Of a DNA stretch of 64,000 nucleotides, positions 25,801-36,559 are shown one piece after another. Source of the DNA: Rhabditophanes sp. KR3021 (taxonomy: Eukaryota; Nematoda; Chromadorea; Rhabditida; Alloionematidae); contig CAUJLY010000001.1 of the NCBI GenBank assembly GCA_963281155.1, positions 4,712,001 to 4,776,000 on the forward strand. Direction: 5' to 3'. The translations under genes and the position numbers were made by a program. Within the stretch, counting starts at the first letter, position 1, and every line of letters starts with the position of its first letter. Under the pieces are notes generated by a model. It had not been told where the DNA came from. It was given only the letters and a program-made list of their open reading frames with translations, and searched no databases.

Positions 25801-26922
25801 CCTGAAACTGTATTTGAAGAGGTAATATTATCAACATTATTTATTTATTCTACTTTATTGCAGGTATTTGATAAGTTAATTAGGATCATTCCTTCAATCA
25901 AAGAAATGTTTGCAACTCGAGCATTTTTATCAGTTTTGAAACGATCAGAATGTTCAACTTTAAGAGATCACGCAAAAGTGACAGTTAAAATGATTGATTT
26001 GATTATTAAAAATTTAGATGTTGACGATAAAAAACGTACTGACACCGGAAGTTCGTACGATCCCAAACAAATTGGAACTTCTCACGCCCAATTTCGCAAC
26101 TACGGAATTACTGGGCAATATTGGGAGAAGTTTGGTGAAGTCTTGATCGATGTGGTTCTCCAACAAGAGGCAATTCGCGATCTCCGTACGTCATAAATAT
26201 CTTTGTGCTTTTGAAAACTTTTTTTAGCTGGAGCAAATTTAGCTTGGGTTAGTTTGGCTGCTTGTATTGTTGATCAACTTCGTGTAGGTTTTGACCAAAA
26301 ATGTAGTTCTTTAGCATATAGCAGCAATGTCCAGTCAACGCAGATTAAAATTCAAGATACGGGATCTGGTTGTACATTTTCGCAACAAAGACAATATGGT
26401 CAAAGTTCTGTGAATAGTAATGAATCCCGATCAAGTTCTATTCAATCGCTCAGAAAGAACTCTTGCCAAACAGGAGCTTTTATTTCAGCGCGTGAAGCGT
26501 CATCGGAAAGAAGAGACCGTCAGAAAATGTTTATTAGAGGTCAAAGTGAGTCAACTGACGATTATGATTCTCATTTCAATCAAAGTGGCCGATCTCGTTG
26601 CCCATATTCAATGGGGCATGCTTATTCGGCGGAAGAAAGAAAGATTACGCTTTCGGATTTACAACTACAATCGTCTGACGTTCCTTCACGAAATATTATT
26701 TATAACTCGATTAATCCTGCTAATGAAATGATTAGGCCTATGATTTTATCCTACAATAATCACTCCAGCCACCATAATAACCATAACAATCATAATAATG
26801 AATATGTAAACGATGAACGGACTTTGGAAAACGGTGGAAGCAATAGGACCTTAACAAACAGTCGAGGCAATCTTGATAATATTTATCATTCTATCCAAAA
26901 CTGCCTCACAACCAATGATTAA
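22829..26922 (+). CDS. Nematode globin with N- and C-terminal extensions
   Basis: Seven exons, 22829-23028, 24672-24845, 24986-25077, 25117-25219, 25800-25821 (22-base microexon), 25864-26185 and 26228-26922, all in phase, giving 535 residues. The globin fold covers about residues 175-360. Helix A is KRALRFTWHRLLTKNGGKR, the microexon supplies PETVFEE, and the CD region contains MFATRAF. An E-helix follows with LRDHAKVTVKMID, and the proximal F8 His is in GTSHAQFRNYGI, ahead of TGQYWEKFGEVLID. The N-terminal 165 residues are basic and Ser/Thr/Pro-rich. The C-terminal 175 are low complexity, with an His/Asn run. In nematodes such long globins are neuronal heme proteins used in oxygen or redox sensing; the role here is inferred. 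One donor (GTCAGT at 24846) is non-consensus. A decayed GIY-YIG element sits in the intron before the microexon. Confidence 0.9.
23819..23862. repeat. Short tandem repeat in globin intron 1
   Basis: Two near-identical copies of a 20-base unit (TTAATGTAAATAAGCAAAACA / TTAATATAAATAAGCAATACA). They lie in the 1.6-kb first intron of the globin gene, which otherwise shows nothing recognisable. Confidence 0.5.
25308..25600 (-). pseudogene. GIY-YIG element copy 3 (3' fragment) in globin intron
   Basis: On the minus strand, a 69-codon open frame (25308-25517) carries the family C-terminus: NVEAILSDYLRDE, then NTNCDSDNPSLEIVYQMF, then NDEVAELIFQDSLDAND. This corresponds segment by segment to copy 2 (GSIL..., TNSDSGKP, EEVYNMF, a helix with EVAD, ANKDV) and to copy 4 (EAIL..., [15 protein letters not shown]). 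The nuclease core upstream is not recognisable, so this is a 5'-truncated copy, as left by incomplete retrotransposition or deletion. It is inserted between the fourth exon and the 22-base microexon of the globin gene. Confidence 0.6.
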
Positions 26923-26994
26923 TGTAATATTTTTGATTAAATAAATGATTATTTTTAAATGATGGACAGTTTATTAGGTCAACAAACATGATTT

Positions 26995-27055
26995 TGGTTG
27001 AATAATAATGTTTGGTTAAATAAATAATGTTTGGTTAAATAAATAATATTTTGTT
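26995..27055. repeat. 20-base tandem repeat
   Basis: About three copies of a unit close to AATAATGTTTGGTTAAATAA, between the convergent globin and SGF29 genes (131-base gap). Confidence 0.6.
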
Positions 27056-28056
27056 AAGTAGATAGTGTTTGGTATGCACAGGCTAGTACAAACATTTGAG
27101 GTACTGTTTGAGGAACTGAAAACCCTGATGTATTAGTGTCACTTTCAAAGATAATCGCATAAGATTCATCTAACGTTTTAGGAGGGTGAAGTACAATCCC
27201 TTTATAGAAAGATGTTGTTTGAGGATAAAGGACGAGGACATACGCTCCTTCAGGAAAAACAGCGTTTGGGTAGGTTCGTGGATCTGCTCTGTATTTTGGA
27301 CATGGTATTATTGCTTGACGGTTTAACCATTTTTTTTCTTTTTCTGGATTTTCTATATCAATCATAAGGTATGTAGATTCAAGCCCGTTTTCACATATTG
27401 AACTTTCCTTTATTATGCATAAACACCAAACTTCATTAATTTTAGCTGCAGCATATGAATTGATTTCTAAGGTAGCGTCAAGATCCATTTGTATTGCCCC
27501 AACACCTTTTAAATCAGCTACTGAACCAATCGGTGGTATATAGACAGGCAAAGTGTCTCCGAATCTGATAAGACAATTCATGAATTCACTAATAGGACAA
27601 TTATGGCGATCATTAATCAATTTCTCAAAGGCTTTAGTTCGTTTGTCATTCATTTGGTTGATTATTTCCAAAATGGTTTCACTTAACTTAATTCCTTCCC
27701 GATGAATGCCATCTGTTAACCCAATGTAGTTGTCAATGTCCATTTTTGATCCAACTTTTAGGCATTCTTCAAGCATCTCAAATTTCGGTATTTCTCTACC
27801 CAGTTGTTTTTCGAGTTTTTCTTTTTGTTTTAAATATTTATTAAGATTAGCTAACGGCTCTTTTTTCTGCCTGATTTTTTTGTTTAATATCTCTGTAACA
27901 GTGTTTTGTCTTAGATCTTTTGCTTCTTCGAAACTAACAATGTTCTCCATTAGTTTCTTTTTCTAAACAAAAATAACAATACTTAATTATCTGTTACAAA
28001 CTTACAAGAGGAGTTAAATTATTTTGATCAGGATCTGAATTAGAAGCATCACTCAT
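27054..28056 (-). CDS. SAGA-associated factor 29 (SGF29), tandem Tudor
   Basis: Two exons, 28006-28056 and 27054-27962, phase 0, about 319 residues. The N-terminal half is a charged coiled coil with QKEKLEKQLGREIP. The C-terminal half (about 175-315) is the SGF29 double Tudor domain: SYAAAKINEVWCLCII, a YLMIDIENPE strand-turn, IIPCPKYRADP, and the family hallmark FPEGAYVLVLYPQTTSFYKGIV. It ends FESD..., VP..., QMFVLA. SGF29 is a subunit of SAGA and ATAC acetyltransferase complexes and reads H3K4me2/3 through aromatic residues of this domain. The match to the LYPQTTSFY segment is strong. Single-copy housekeeping role in chromatin is expected. Confidence 0.9.
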
Positions 28057-28794
28057 GTTATGTTAGTAAGTCCAATAATTTAAATTCAAATGGGTATATG
28101 CTTAATGATTAGATTGGAGTTTCGCATACTTGACAACTGTTTAACAACCACAGCTAATGTCTTAACTGGAGAAGCGCCAACATATATAAAGTGCTTTTTT
28201 CGACGGGTAGAATAAGTATTCTCTACTATTTAATTATATAATTCCGTAAATAATTAAAGAAGTCCGTCAGATTTTTCTTGAATGTTTTAATATGGTTATT
28301 ATAGAGAATATGAAGTGATATCAAAAATATGTCTGACTGCAATGTTCATTTATTATTAATTTTTCTACAGACTCGGACATGTATTATATAAAAATAAGTA
28401 TATTTACCGGTTGAAACAACAAATTTAGTTGTTCTTCGTCCAAATCCTCAACGTTTAATTTTACGTGTTTAAATGCTTTTTAATTACTGGATAAATCCAA
28501 ATATTAAAAATAATGAAACAACAAGCTTAGTTGTGATAAACATTTTTAGGTTAAATATTTTTCAACTGCAATAAAATTATGTAATTACAAAATAATTCAA
28601 ATATAAACTTTAATATAGTTAAAAAGTCTATGAATAAATAGATAACTAAGATTGTTATAAAATTTATTTGCAAATTTCAAATTAAAAGATCATATTTAAG
28701 TGTTAATTATTGGTTATATAAATATCGCTTAATCGTATTAGTTAAGCAAATTATAAATTATTACTCAGTGGTTGTGGAAATCTAATAAATCTGT
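28057..28794. other. Intergenic, INCENP to SGF29
   Basis: About 0.74 kb of AT-rich sequence between two minus-strand genes. No feature recognised. The gap is larger than usual nematode operon spacing. Confidence 0.4.
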
Positions 28795-30102
28795 TTAGTT
28801 GCCACTTTCTTTCTTAATATAATCTTTGAAAACATCAGACAAGATTAAAGGTTTGATTGTTCCGAAGATACTTTCCACGTTTTTGTGCATTTGCTTCTCC
28901 ATAATTTTTTGAAGATTTTTAATCTGAGCCCATTGCGGAACTTCCTTTTTAGAAGCATCCACATCATCAGTTTCATCATCTACATTAGAATTAGCAATAT
29001 CAAATTTAGGCATAATTATGTTCCTTGGACGATTACATATAACCCTCGCCTTTGGTGTCACACAATTTGAAACGTTCACACTCAAAGAGACGATTGGTGC
29101 ACTTTCATAATCTAAATTCGGACAATTTTCATCATCCAAAGTCAGACAATTTTTATCATTTGAAGTCAGGCAATTCTCACCAACATCTTTTAGAATTACA
29201 GGTGATTGAAAGCTTTTCTTTGGAACCATCTTTGAAAAACCCACGCAGTTTCTACCTCTAACAGCTTTGGCAGCTGGTGATCCACATGATGTGGGAGAGC
29301 TTGGAATCATTTGGTTACTCTTTCTCTTAGTAACAATTGGACTTATATTGCTTTCATTTTTAATCCTATATAATACGTAAACTTAAAAATGAGAACAATA
29401 TTTTATAAACTCACTTTTCAAGAGACAATTCATTTTTGTCTTCACAAAGTTTTGTTGATTCAAATCTCCTGCGGATACCTTTAATCAAACGATTACCTTG
29501 AATAATAAAGGGTGTGGACGTGGCTAGCGGACCAGTGTCTCGATTATCGAAAGCAATTGTTTCGTTTCCAAGAGAGTGGGTTGGCGTCGGCGATTCAGCT
29601 TTACAACTTCTTCTATTTTCACTAGCAGCAAGCGTTACATCAGCCATCTCTACATCCCTATCTTCTGATTCAGTGCATTTTTCAATTGGGGATCTGGTGC
29701 GGAGATTCAATTCATCTATAAAGTTTCGTATTTTCGATGATGCATTACCACGAACAGGAGTTGTTCGGAACTAAATAATTAATTAAACAACAAATCAAGA
29801 GTCTATCTTACCTTAATGTCCTTGCCTCTTTTTTCTTTAAATTGTTCACGACTCTCAAGAAATTCCTTTGCAATCCCCATTAATTTTGGTACAACAACAG
29901 CCCCATAAACATCGTTTATTTTCAAATTGATTTCATCTAGTTCTTTTTCATCTGGCATAAACTGACCCAAACAAATACTGCCTGACGGTAAGAATTGGTC
30001 CGGATTTTCGTCAAATAAGTGTAGGAAAGGATTTTTCACATTTCTGTCTTTTTGAAGAACATTTGAGGTGCTCTTAATTAACCTTTTAGATTTCGGAGGC
30101 AT
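28795..30102 (-). CDS. INCENP, chromosomal passenger complex scaffold
   Basis: Three exons, 29812-30102, 29415-29770 and 28795-29365, in phase, 405 residues. The C-terminal 48 residues match the IN-box that binds and activates Aurora B: VPQWAQIKNLQKIM, then NVESIFGTIKPLILSDVFK. The IPxWA..., FG.I.PL.L.DIF pattern is diagnostic. The N-terminal region begins basic (MPPKSKRLIKS) and would correspond to the CEN-box binding survivin and borealin. The middle is disordered and rich in S/T-P sites. A short internal repeat, NCL/NCP...D, occurs three times near residue 290. INCENP holds Aurora B on centromeres and the spindle midzone. At 405 residues it is shorter than most homologues, which have a long single helix that is missing here. 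Confidence 0.85.
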
Positions 30103-31361
30103 AACAAATACTAGAGAATGATGACTAATTGTTTTAAATGAAAATAGGTTTGAGTATTTGTCCTACACGGATAGTATATCTAACCATTTTCAGTCTATGT
30201 ACACGAATGTGATTTTTTACTCCCGTTCAACAAGATTCTCAGAGTATTGATAAATAACTGAAATTTAATAAATACTTGTGAATATTCCCTAAATTAAAAG
30301 AAAAAATAAGATGGTCATTTGCTTTACATGTAAAAACGGTATATTACAATTGTAGAATAAAATCAGTAAAATGAAATTATCAAGATATTATTAAACAAGA
30401 TACAAAAAATGGAAACTATGTGTGTTATAAATTAGTCTATGGACCCATCCCAAAAATTGACTTGGGTTTACCCATTTTTTGATAGGTTTGGCATGCTAAT
30501 AATTTTTTTTAAATTAGTAGGGGTTATTTTTATTAACAAAAAATTGATTTTAATTAATAATATATCAATAAAATCAAATATATTACTTTTAAACCCAACA
30601 TTTCAATTAAAATGCCCCAGTTAAATTTAAAAAATAATCTGTTGTACAATTTCTGTCTTTGAGTTTATTTTATTATAGTTGAAAATTGCCTTTGTGATTG
30701 AAAATACCCTTTAAACTGAAGTAGATGTTGCAGGAAAATTAGTATAGAATAATCTTATTAAGTTTTATAGCGATTTGTTCATAAAATACAATTTTGGTTC
30801 TTGCCCCAACCCAACACATATTTTCAAAAAAGTTGAGTCGGAGATTTGAAAAAATGTTGGGTTGGGTATTTACTCTGGTCAAAACCCAGTGCATAGATTT
30901 AGTTAAAACTATTTGCGAACTGATTCAATTAATACGATCACATTGTTGGCTTCAACTAAATGCTTAAGACTTTTTCATTGTTAATCTTGGGCTTCCTGTT
31001 TTTAAATATCAAAATGAAGATATTTAAAGAAATTAATTTGAACAATGTAGAATCAGAACCAAATTATAATTTAACAGGAACTTTGAAACAATTGCTATTG
31101 TTATTACTTGACTGATCAACTCATCATCAGTGAAATACAACTTTCATCACGGCTGGATATGCCAGAATATCTTATGATGGTTATATTGGAGCTGGTTAAT
31201 TGAATTTCTATTGCTTTTCGAAAATAATTTTAAATACTGTTTAAGTAACTTTTATTAAACACCAAATTATATAGGTAAGTATAAAAATGACAAATCCAAA
31301 TTAAGAATAATTAATTATGGCAGACTATTAAAACGTCCATACTTATTGTTAATCATATTTG
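30103..31361. other. Intergenic, BUD13-like to INCENP
   Basis: About 1.26 kb. There are A/T-rich runs and a loose inverted arrangement of CCCAACCCAAC (about 30806) and GTTGGGTTGGG (about 30858), which could pair as a hairpin stem with a 40-base loop. I looked here for the missing C-terminal part of the BUD13-like gene and found none. Confidence 0.45.
30804..30870. repeat. Inverted repeat CCCAACCCAACA / TGTTGGGTTGGG
   Basis: The arms CCCAACCCAACA at about 30804-30817 and TGTTGGGTTGGG at about 30854-30868 are complementary over 12 bases, with a spacer of about 40 bases. It is a possible hairpin or footprint of a small foldback element. No flanking coding sequence is seen. Confidence 0.5.
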
Positions 31362-32133
31362 CTATTTAGGGCATTCATCTCGATTCCTCCTCTTTGGGCT
31401 ATTGTCAATTGATTTATCACGCCTCATTCTCTTTGGACTATTGTCAAAAGATTGTTTCCGATTCCTTCTCTTTGGACTATTATCAATTGATTTATCACGC
31501 TTCCTTCTTTGAGGGCTATTATCATCCGATTTATCCCGATTCCTTCTCTTTGGGCTATTATCAATTGATTTATCACGCTTCCTTCTTTGAGGGCTATTAT
31601 CAGCCGATTTATCCCGTTTGCGTCTTTGAGGGTAATTATCAACTGATTCATGATGTTTTGGTTTTTCAGACCTTTTATTTCTAGAGTTTCTATCGGGACT
31701 AAGATCGAGAGATTTCGATTTCTCCGATACTCGAACTAAACTGTCACCTTTTTCAATCGGACTCTTACAGATTTCCTTTGATGGTTGACCTTCCTGCACT
31801 AATTTGAAAGATGCCACTTTAAATTTGTTTTGGTTTGCTTCCATCTTTAATTTAGCAGCTTTTAAAACTTCATCTTCTTCATCCGAACTGCCATCAACGT
31901 TATTATAAAAGTTTTTTCCACCAAAACCAATAATGTCCTTAGCTGGTCGAACTTTAACTTTCACAAAAGCATCTTCTTCAACTAAATTAAAACTAAAATC
32001 AAACAATTGTTAAAAAGTAATTAAAATATTTAGCAAAAACATACCCTTTTGATTTAAAATTACTAGTTGACTTCTTTTTACTAGTTTTTTTGGTTGCATC
32101 AGAAATAACATATTTTTTTAAATAATCTTCCAT
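31362..32133 (-). CDS. BUD13-like protein lacking the C-terminal domain
   Basis: Two exons, 32045-32133 and 31362-31992, in phase, 239 residues. The N-terminus MEDYLKKYV resembles the start of BUD13 of the RES splicing complex, and a VEEDAF stretch may correspond to its IVDDD segment. The last 90 residues are seven tandem 13-residue units close to DNSPQRRKRDKSI, an Arg/Ser-rich array like the one in animal BUD13. BUD13 then normally has a conserved C-terminal half that binds SNU17 and RNPS-type partners and ends in a WSVEDM-type motif. Here the frame stops directly after the repeats (DECPK) and no downstream exon is visible in 30.1-31.36 kb. It is either a truncated gene copy or a different repeat protein. 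Nuclear location is likely from its basic composition. Confidence 0.5.
31395..31640. repeat. 39-base coding minisatellite
   Basis: Seven tandem units of 39 bases encode the 13-residue repeats of the BUD13-like gene. Units alternate between two subtypes (Q-R-R-K-R and K-R-R-N-R), a sign of higher-order duplication of a two-unit block. The periodicity also makes long open frames on the opposite strand. Confidence 0.8.
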
Positions 32134-33252
32134 CTTGTTAGATTTAGCAGGAAGTAAAGGAAACTAATTGCAGAGAGTGTGATCCAATGTGCCAATTAAT
32201 ATATTGCCCGTCTTATATCGTCACAAATAGATTACCTACCTTATATTTTGAAGATTAGATTATTTCTTTGTAACTGAAACAATACATGCGAATGCTGTAT
32301 TCCTTGGTTGGAATAACGATATCTTAAATGTTGTCATGAATGTTAAGCAATTATAGGGAAATAAAATAACAAATAAATACTATATAATTGACTAGAATGC
32401 AATAATCAAACTTTATATATTGTCATCCTAAATACGTATGTATTAAGTATAATCCATTTAAAATTCAAACATTAGATTTACACTTACCAATTGAATTATC
32501 TAAATCATATGTTTTTGATTTAAGTTAAATTAATGTTTTTGACTTTAGAGAAATCGAATTAATATAATGGCCTAATCGTATTTCAAATTAGAAAATTTAA
32601 AAGTCAGCACTTTTATTGCAGTGATGTATAGTAATACAGTTTAAACTTTTAGTTGAAGACATGTCACAGTGGTTTTTCTATAAATTTGAAAGTATAACTT
32701 ATGCGGATGGGTATCTGCTGCATTTTCCTATAAAATGTTCGCTCAAAATCCCCGCTATAACAATCCTTCTTGATTTCTATCTCATTTAACTTGAGCGTTT
32801 GTAATATCTAACACTCCCAAAATGAAATCACACAATTACCTTTTGCCACTGTCTTGTATTTAATATTTAGATACATCTTAAAAATGAAACATTTTTGGAT
32901 ATTTATTTTGTATGATACAATTTTTGAATGTTTAGTATGATACGATTTTTGGGTATTTAGTATTATCCAATTTTTTAAATTTTGTATGATGCAATTCTGT
33001 AAATAATTAGTATAATACAACTTTTAAATATTTAATATCATACGACATACGACTTTATGTATGTTTAGTGTGCTCTCAAATTGTAAATTCATTAAATAAT
33101 TGATTGGCAGGACTTTAAACCTGCTGTTATGTCCTAAGATTTTAACAGGTGAATATGGAAGTTTAAAGTGACAAATTAATACTTCAATTAAATATTTATT
33201 ATAAAAATGAATACACGTATTGATAAACTAATAATAAGTTTAATATGTTACC
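32134..33252. other. Intergenic, with A/T-rich degenerate repeat
   Basis: About 1.1 kb. From 32905 to 33060 a unit close to ATGATACAATTTTTGAATGTTTAGT recurs five or so times at about 30-40 base spacing with many changes. No gene is supported. Confidence 0.45.
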
Positions 33253-34048
33253 CTAACATTCGTGATCAGCACTTGGATTGAATCTCTTGGGAACATTTAA
33301 TTTTTCATTTAAACTATCAGAGGTGCTGCAATCATTTCTGTTTTCTTTACGCATCGAAAGTTTCTTAATTAACGAATCAACAAGTCCGATGAATTCATAA
33401 TTCAAGATCGTGATCTTTAAGCAACATATTCCTAAACCCAAAAATGGCATGATGCTGTATAAGATACCAAGAATTACTGTAATGAATAAATTATGAAGAT
33501 CCGGAAGTTGTAATTTTCGAGCTTACCATATTCACTTTCCACAAAAAACGTCTTGCTCATATGATCCGATATCTGAATGTGGAAATAGGCTCTCTTGTTG
33601 ACAAAGACATAAAAAAAAAGAAAAAGAAAACAATTTGATGAGTGATGTAAAATAATAGCAATATCATGAACGGAATCAAGCATGCCCTTTTCCATCTGAA
33701 TGAACCATAAATATGAAAGAAGGATATAGGGAGGACGATTAAAGACAGTATCATGACAGAGACCAAATTGCCGAACGTCATCACCAAGTATACCAATGAC
33801 AGATTTACAACAAGAAATAAGATTGATATGAAGTTTGAAAGTGCCTAAGGTAAATGTTAAAACGCTATATAAAGTGTTCAAAAGCTTACGGTAACATGTA
33901 TTCGTTGACGAAAAAATAAATAATTTGGCTGGTTCTTTAAAATCGGCACCACATACACATCAACATCCGTATCATCAACAGTCATCTTTACAAGTTGAGG
34001 AAAATTGTTTTGTTGGGCTTTGTTTAAGCCACCTCCAGGAATACTCAT
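33253..34048 (-). CDS. Four-transmembrane protein of unknown family
   Basis: Four exons, 33890-34048, 33632-33844, 33527-33572 and 33253-33476, in phase, 213 residues. I do not recognise the family. An N-terminal tail of about 50 residues precedes four hydrophobic segments: SNFISILFLVVNLSLVYL, VSVMILSLIVLPISF, CLIPFMILLLFYI and VILGILYSIMPFLGLGICC. The C-terminal tail is hydrophilic with NPSADHEC at the end. The layout, with both ends on the same side, is like nematode four-TM families of the MARVEL or DUF type. The third donor (ATT|GTTTTC) is weak but its poly-pyrimidine intron ends in a good TTCAG and keeps the frame. Confidence 0.6.
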
Positions 34049-36559
34049 TATTGGTATAATAAATATTTTGCAAATGGATTTGGCAAAAAATATTGTTGTC
34101 AGATGTGCGGATGGAGAAAAACTAAAACTAAAATATGATTAAAATGGCATCGTGCCTACTGAAGCATGAATAATCAAGTGACGATGACATTAAAATATGA
34201 ATAAATTTGAGAAGTCAAAACAATTCCGCCAACATTCAATGACATCAAATAGATCTGTTCACGACATTTTGACATAGAGGGCAGGCATGTTGCATTTTAA
34301 ATTAATCTTTATTGGTAAAATAAATTAAATTGAAAGTGGTCCATGTGGAAAGTGGCAAAAATTATGTGTATCAAAAATGCAGGGAATTATTAAGTGCGCT
34401 TTGGATGATAATTTTAGACATATACTACAAGATTGCAGTATTAGAAGTACTACGAGTTAAATGTATTATATAGAAAAGTGCATAAAAGTATATAAAAGTT
34501 TATAAAAAGATAAAATAAGATGATGATAATCCTTTGAAGAGCAGTTAAAATATCTAAAATTCACATTTTAGTGTTAATTTTTTAAATATATTGTGCTAAT
34601 TCTGAGAACGCAATTGGCCATGATTAAAATGTATTTCGGTGGCATGGAGTTAAATTAGAGAATATCATTAAAATTTGGTGATAAAAATGTTATAATAAAG
34701 TTCTAAAATGACACTATCACACTGAAAAGGCACATGAAAAGGAGCTATTTTTAGCGATGGTGAATCCAATTTAAAATTAAAATATATTAATCAAGATTTA
34801 AATTTGTACCATTTTGACACTGATGATAAAGTGTTTACTAATTTCCTTTTAAAGTAATAACGTTACATAATATATGACAGATTATGAGGAGTTAGCAATA
34901 AAAATAAGTTTCGACATAAACAAAATATTCATACTTGGGCTGTGGTCTTAGATATTTTTGTGACAAAAATAAAGATATAAAATAATGAGTGTTTTTAGGT
35001 AAGTACAATACATTTGTTTTTGAGTTTTAGATAATATTTTTTATCTGCATAAATATAATAGATATCTTAAACAATGAAGTGCTCAAATCAACGTTTTATA
35101 TTCATAAAATAATGTTGATTGATATGAGTGTTAGGAATAAATTTGACATGACAGAATAATATTAAGCTGACTGCTTATCATTTTTATTTAATCTTATTTA
35201 AACTTTGTTAAGAGGGATGAATCTTTTAAAAAGTATAAAAACATAATAATTGTTCCCATAATGAAGTCTGTTTTTAAAAATGTAAAAATTATGAAAGACA
35301 CTTTCCTTCAAAATAATATTCTTATAAGAACTAACAATAAATGGCATATAATTCAAGGGAAAATACAAAAAATTACACACTAAATGTTTTTTAATAGACA
35401 GAATACATTAAATTCCTAACCAGATTGTAAAAGATATATGCCAGTTAAGGGTTAATCTCCTTTTCAAAATTAAATTAGTTAATTCTATAGGGATTTATTT
35501 GGATGCGGACATAAAGTATGTTATTGAGAATGATAGAGTAATAAACTGCATGTCAAAGTAAATTTAAATACATTTTATATCAAATCAAAAAATTGGCCAT
35601 CTATTTGAATTCATGAACCATATGTTATGCCAAAAAAGTTGCAATGCTTAATTATGAATGTTTATTGTTGCGTAAATCCAATGATAACATCATCGAAACA
35701 AGAAGGGGGAATAATTAAGTTTAAGCGTTATTGACATTCTAAATTCTGAATAGATGTATTTTTATGATAATTGGAAGGTAAGAGGCTTTTTAAATATGTG
35801 AAATATGAGAAGAAGTATATGGTATTGAACTAGTTGAATAAAGATTTGTTTACAAATTTAACAAATTGAATTTTGTTTTGGGGTGAAATGGAATAAACAA
35901 ATGATGTGGTTAAAATTTAATTCAAAGTATAAAATGTATTACAAAGGCGAATTTTCCATCTTAAAGTGCCAAAACACTTTAATTCATTACTTGCAGCTAA
36001 CACCACCAAAAGTCAAGTTTCTCCATTTCCTAAACTGGTAGGAAAGACTTATCTTATAGTATCAACTAAATGGCATTCTATCTTCTGCCAATATATAAAC
36101 ATTGAGTATGTTGTCATATAAAACAAATAAAAGATATCTAAAAAGTAGCCAAATTTATGCTACACACGAACAATGACCTTTTTCTATTTTAAAAGATTTT
36201 AAAAAAAGACCAGCGATTAACAAATGACTTCCTTCCGCGACACATTTAAATATTTATCATAATTCAGAGTAAAGTTTGAATTGTATTGTAAAGTATGTAA
36301 AAATAGGAACACCCTTGATTACACATATAATAATAGTAAATAGGTGATAAGAAAGAAATATAGCTAGCGTTGCTTTTATATTTTTTGCAAAATTAGATGA
36401 ATAGGCTATTTGAGAAGAAGAGACATTGCAGTTTAATTTGCTTAATAAACAACTTAATGTGATTAAACTTTTGAGTAACTTTTTACTTTATGCAATTCAA
36501 CATTTTATTAGTTCCTATATTAATGAAAAAGAAATTATAATATGATGATAAATTATAGC
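34049..36559. other. Intergenic, J-domain gene to four-TM gene
   Basis: About 2.5 kb, very AT-rich, with no open frame longer than 60 codons that looks like a protein and no RNA gene recognised. Confidence 0.45.

Noticed and set aside
31394..31684. Plus-strand open frame with a regular Tyr-rich repeat
   Set aside because: It is the antisense shadow of the 39-base coding repeat of the BUD13-like gene on the minus strand.
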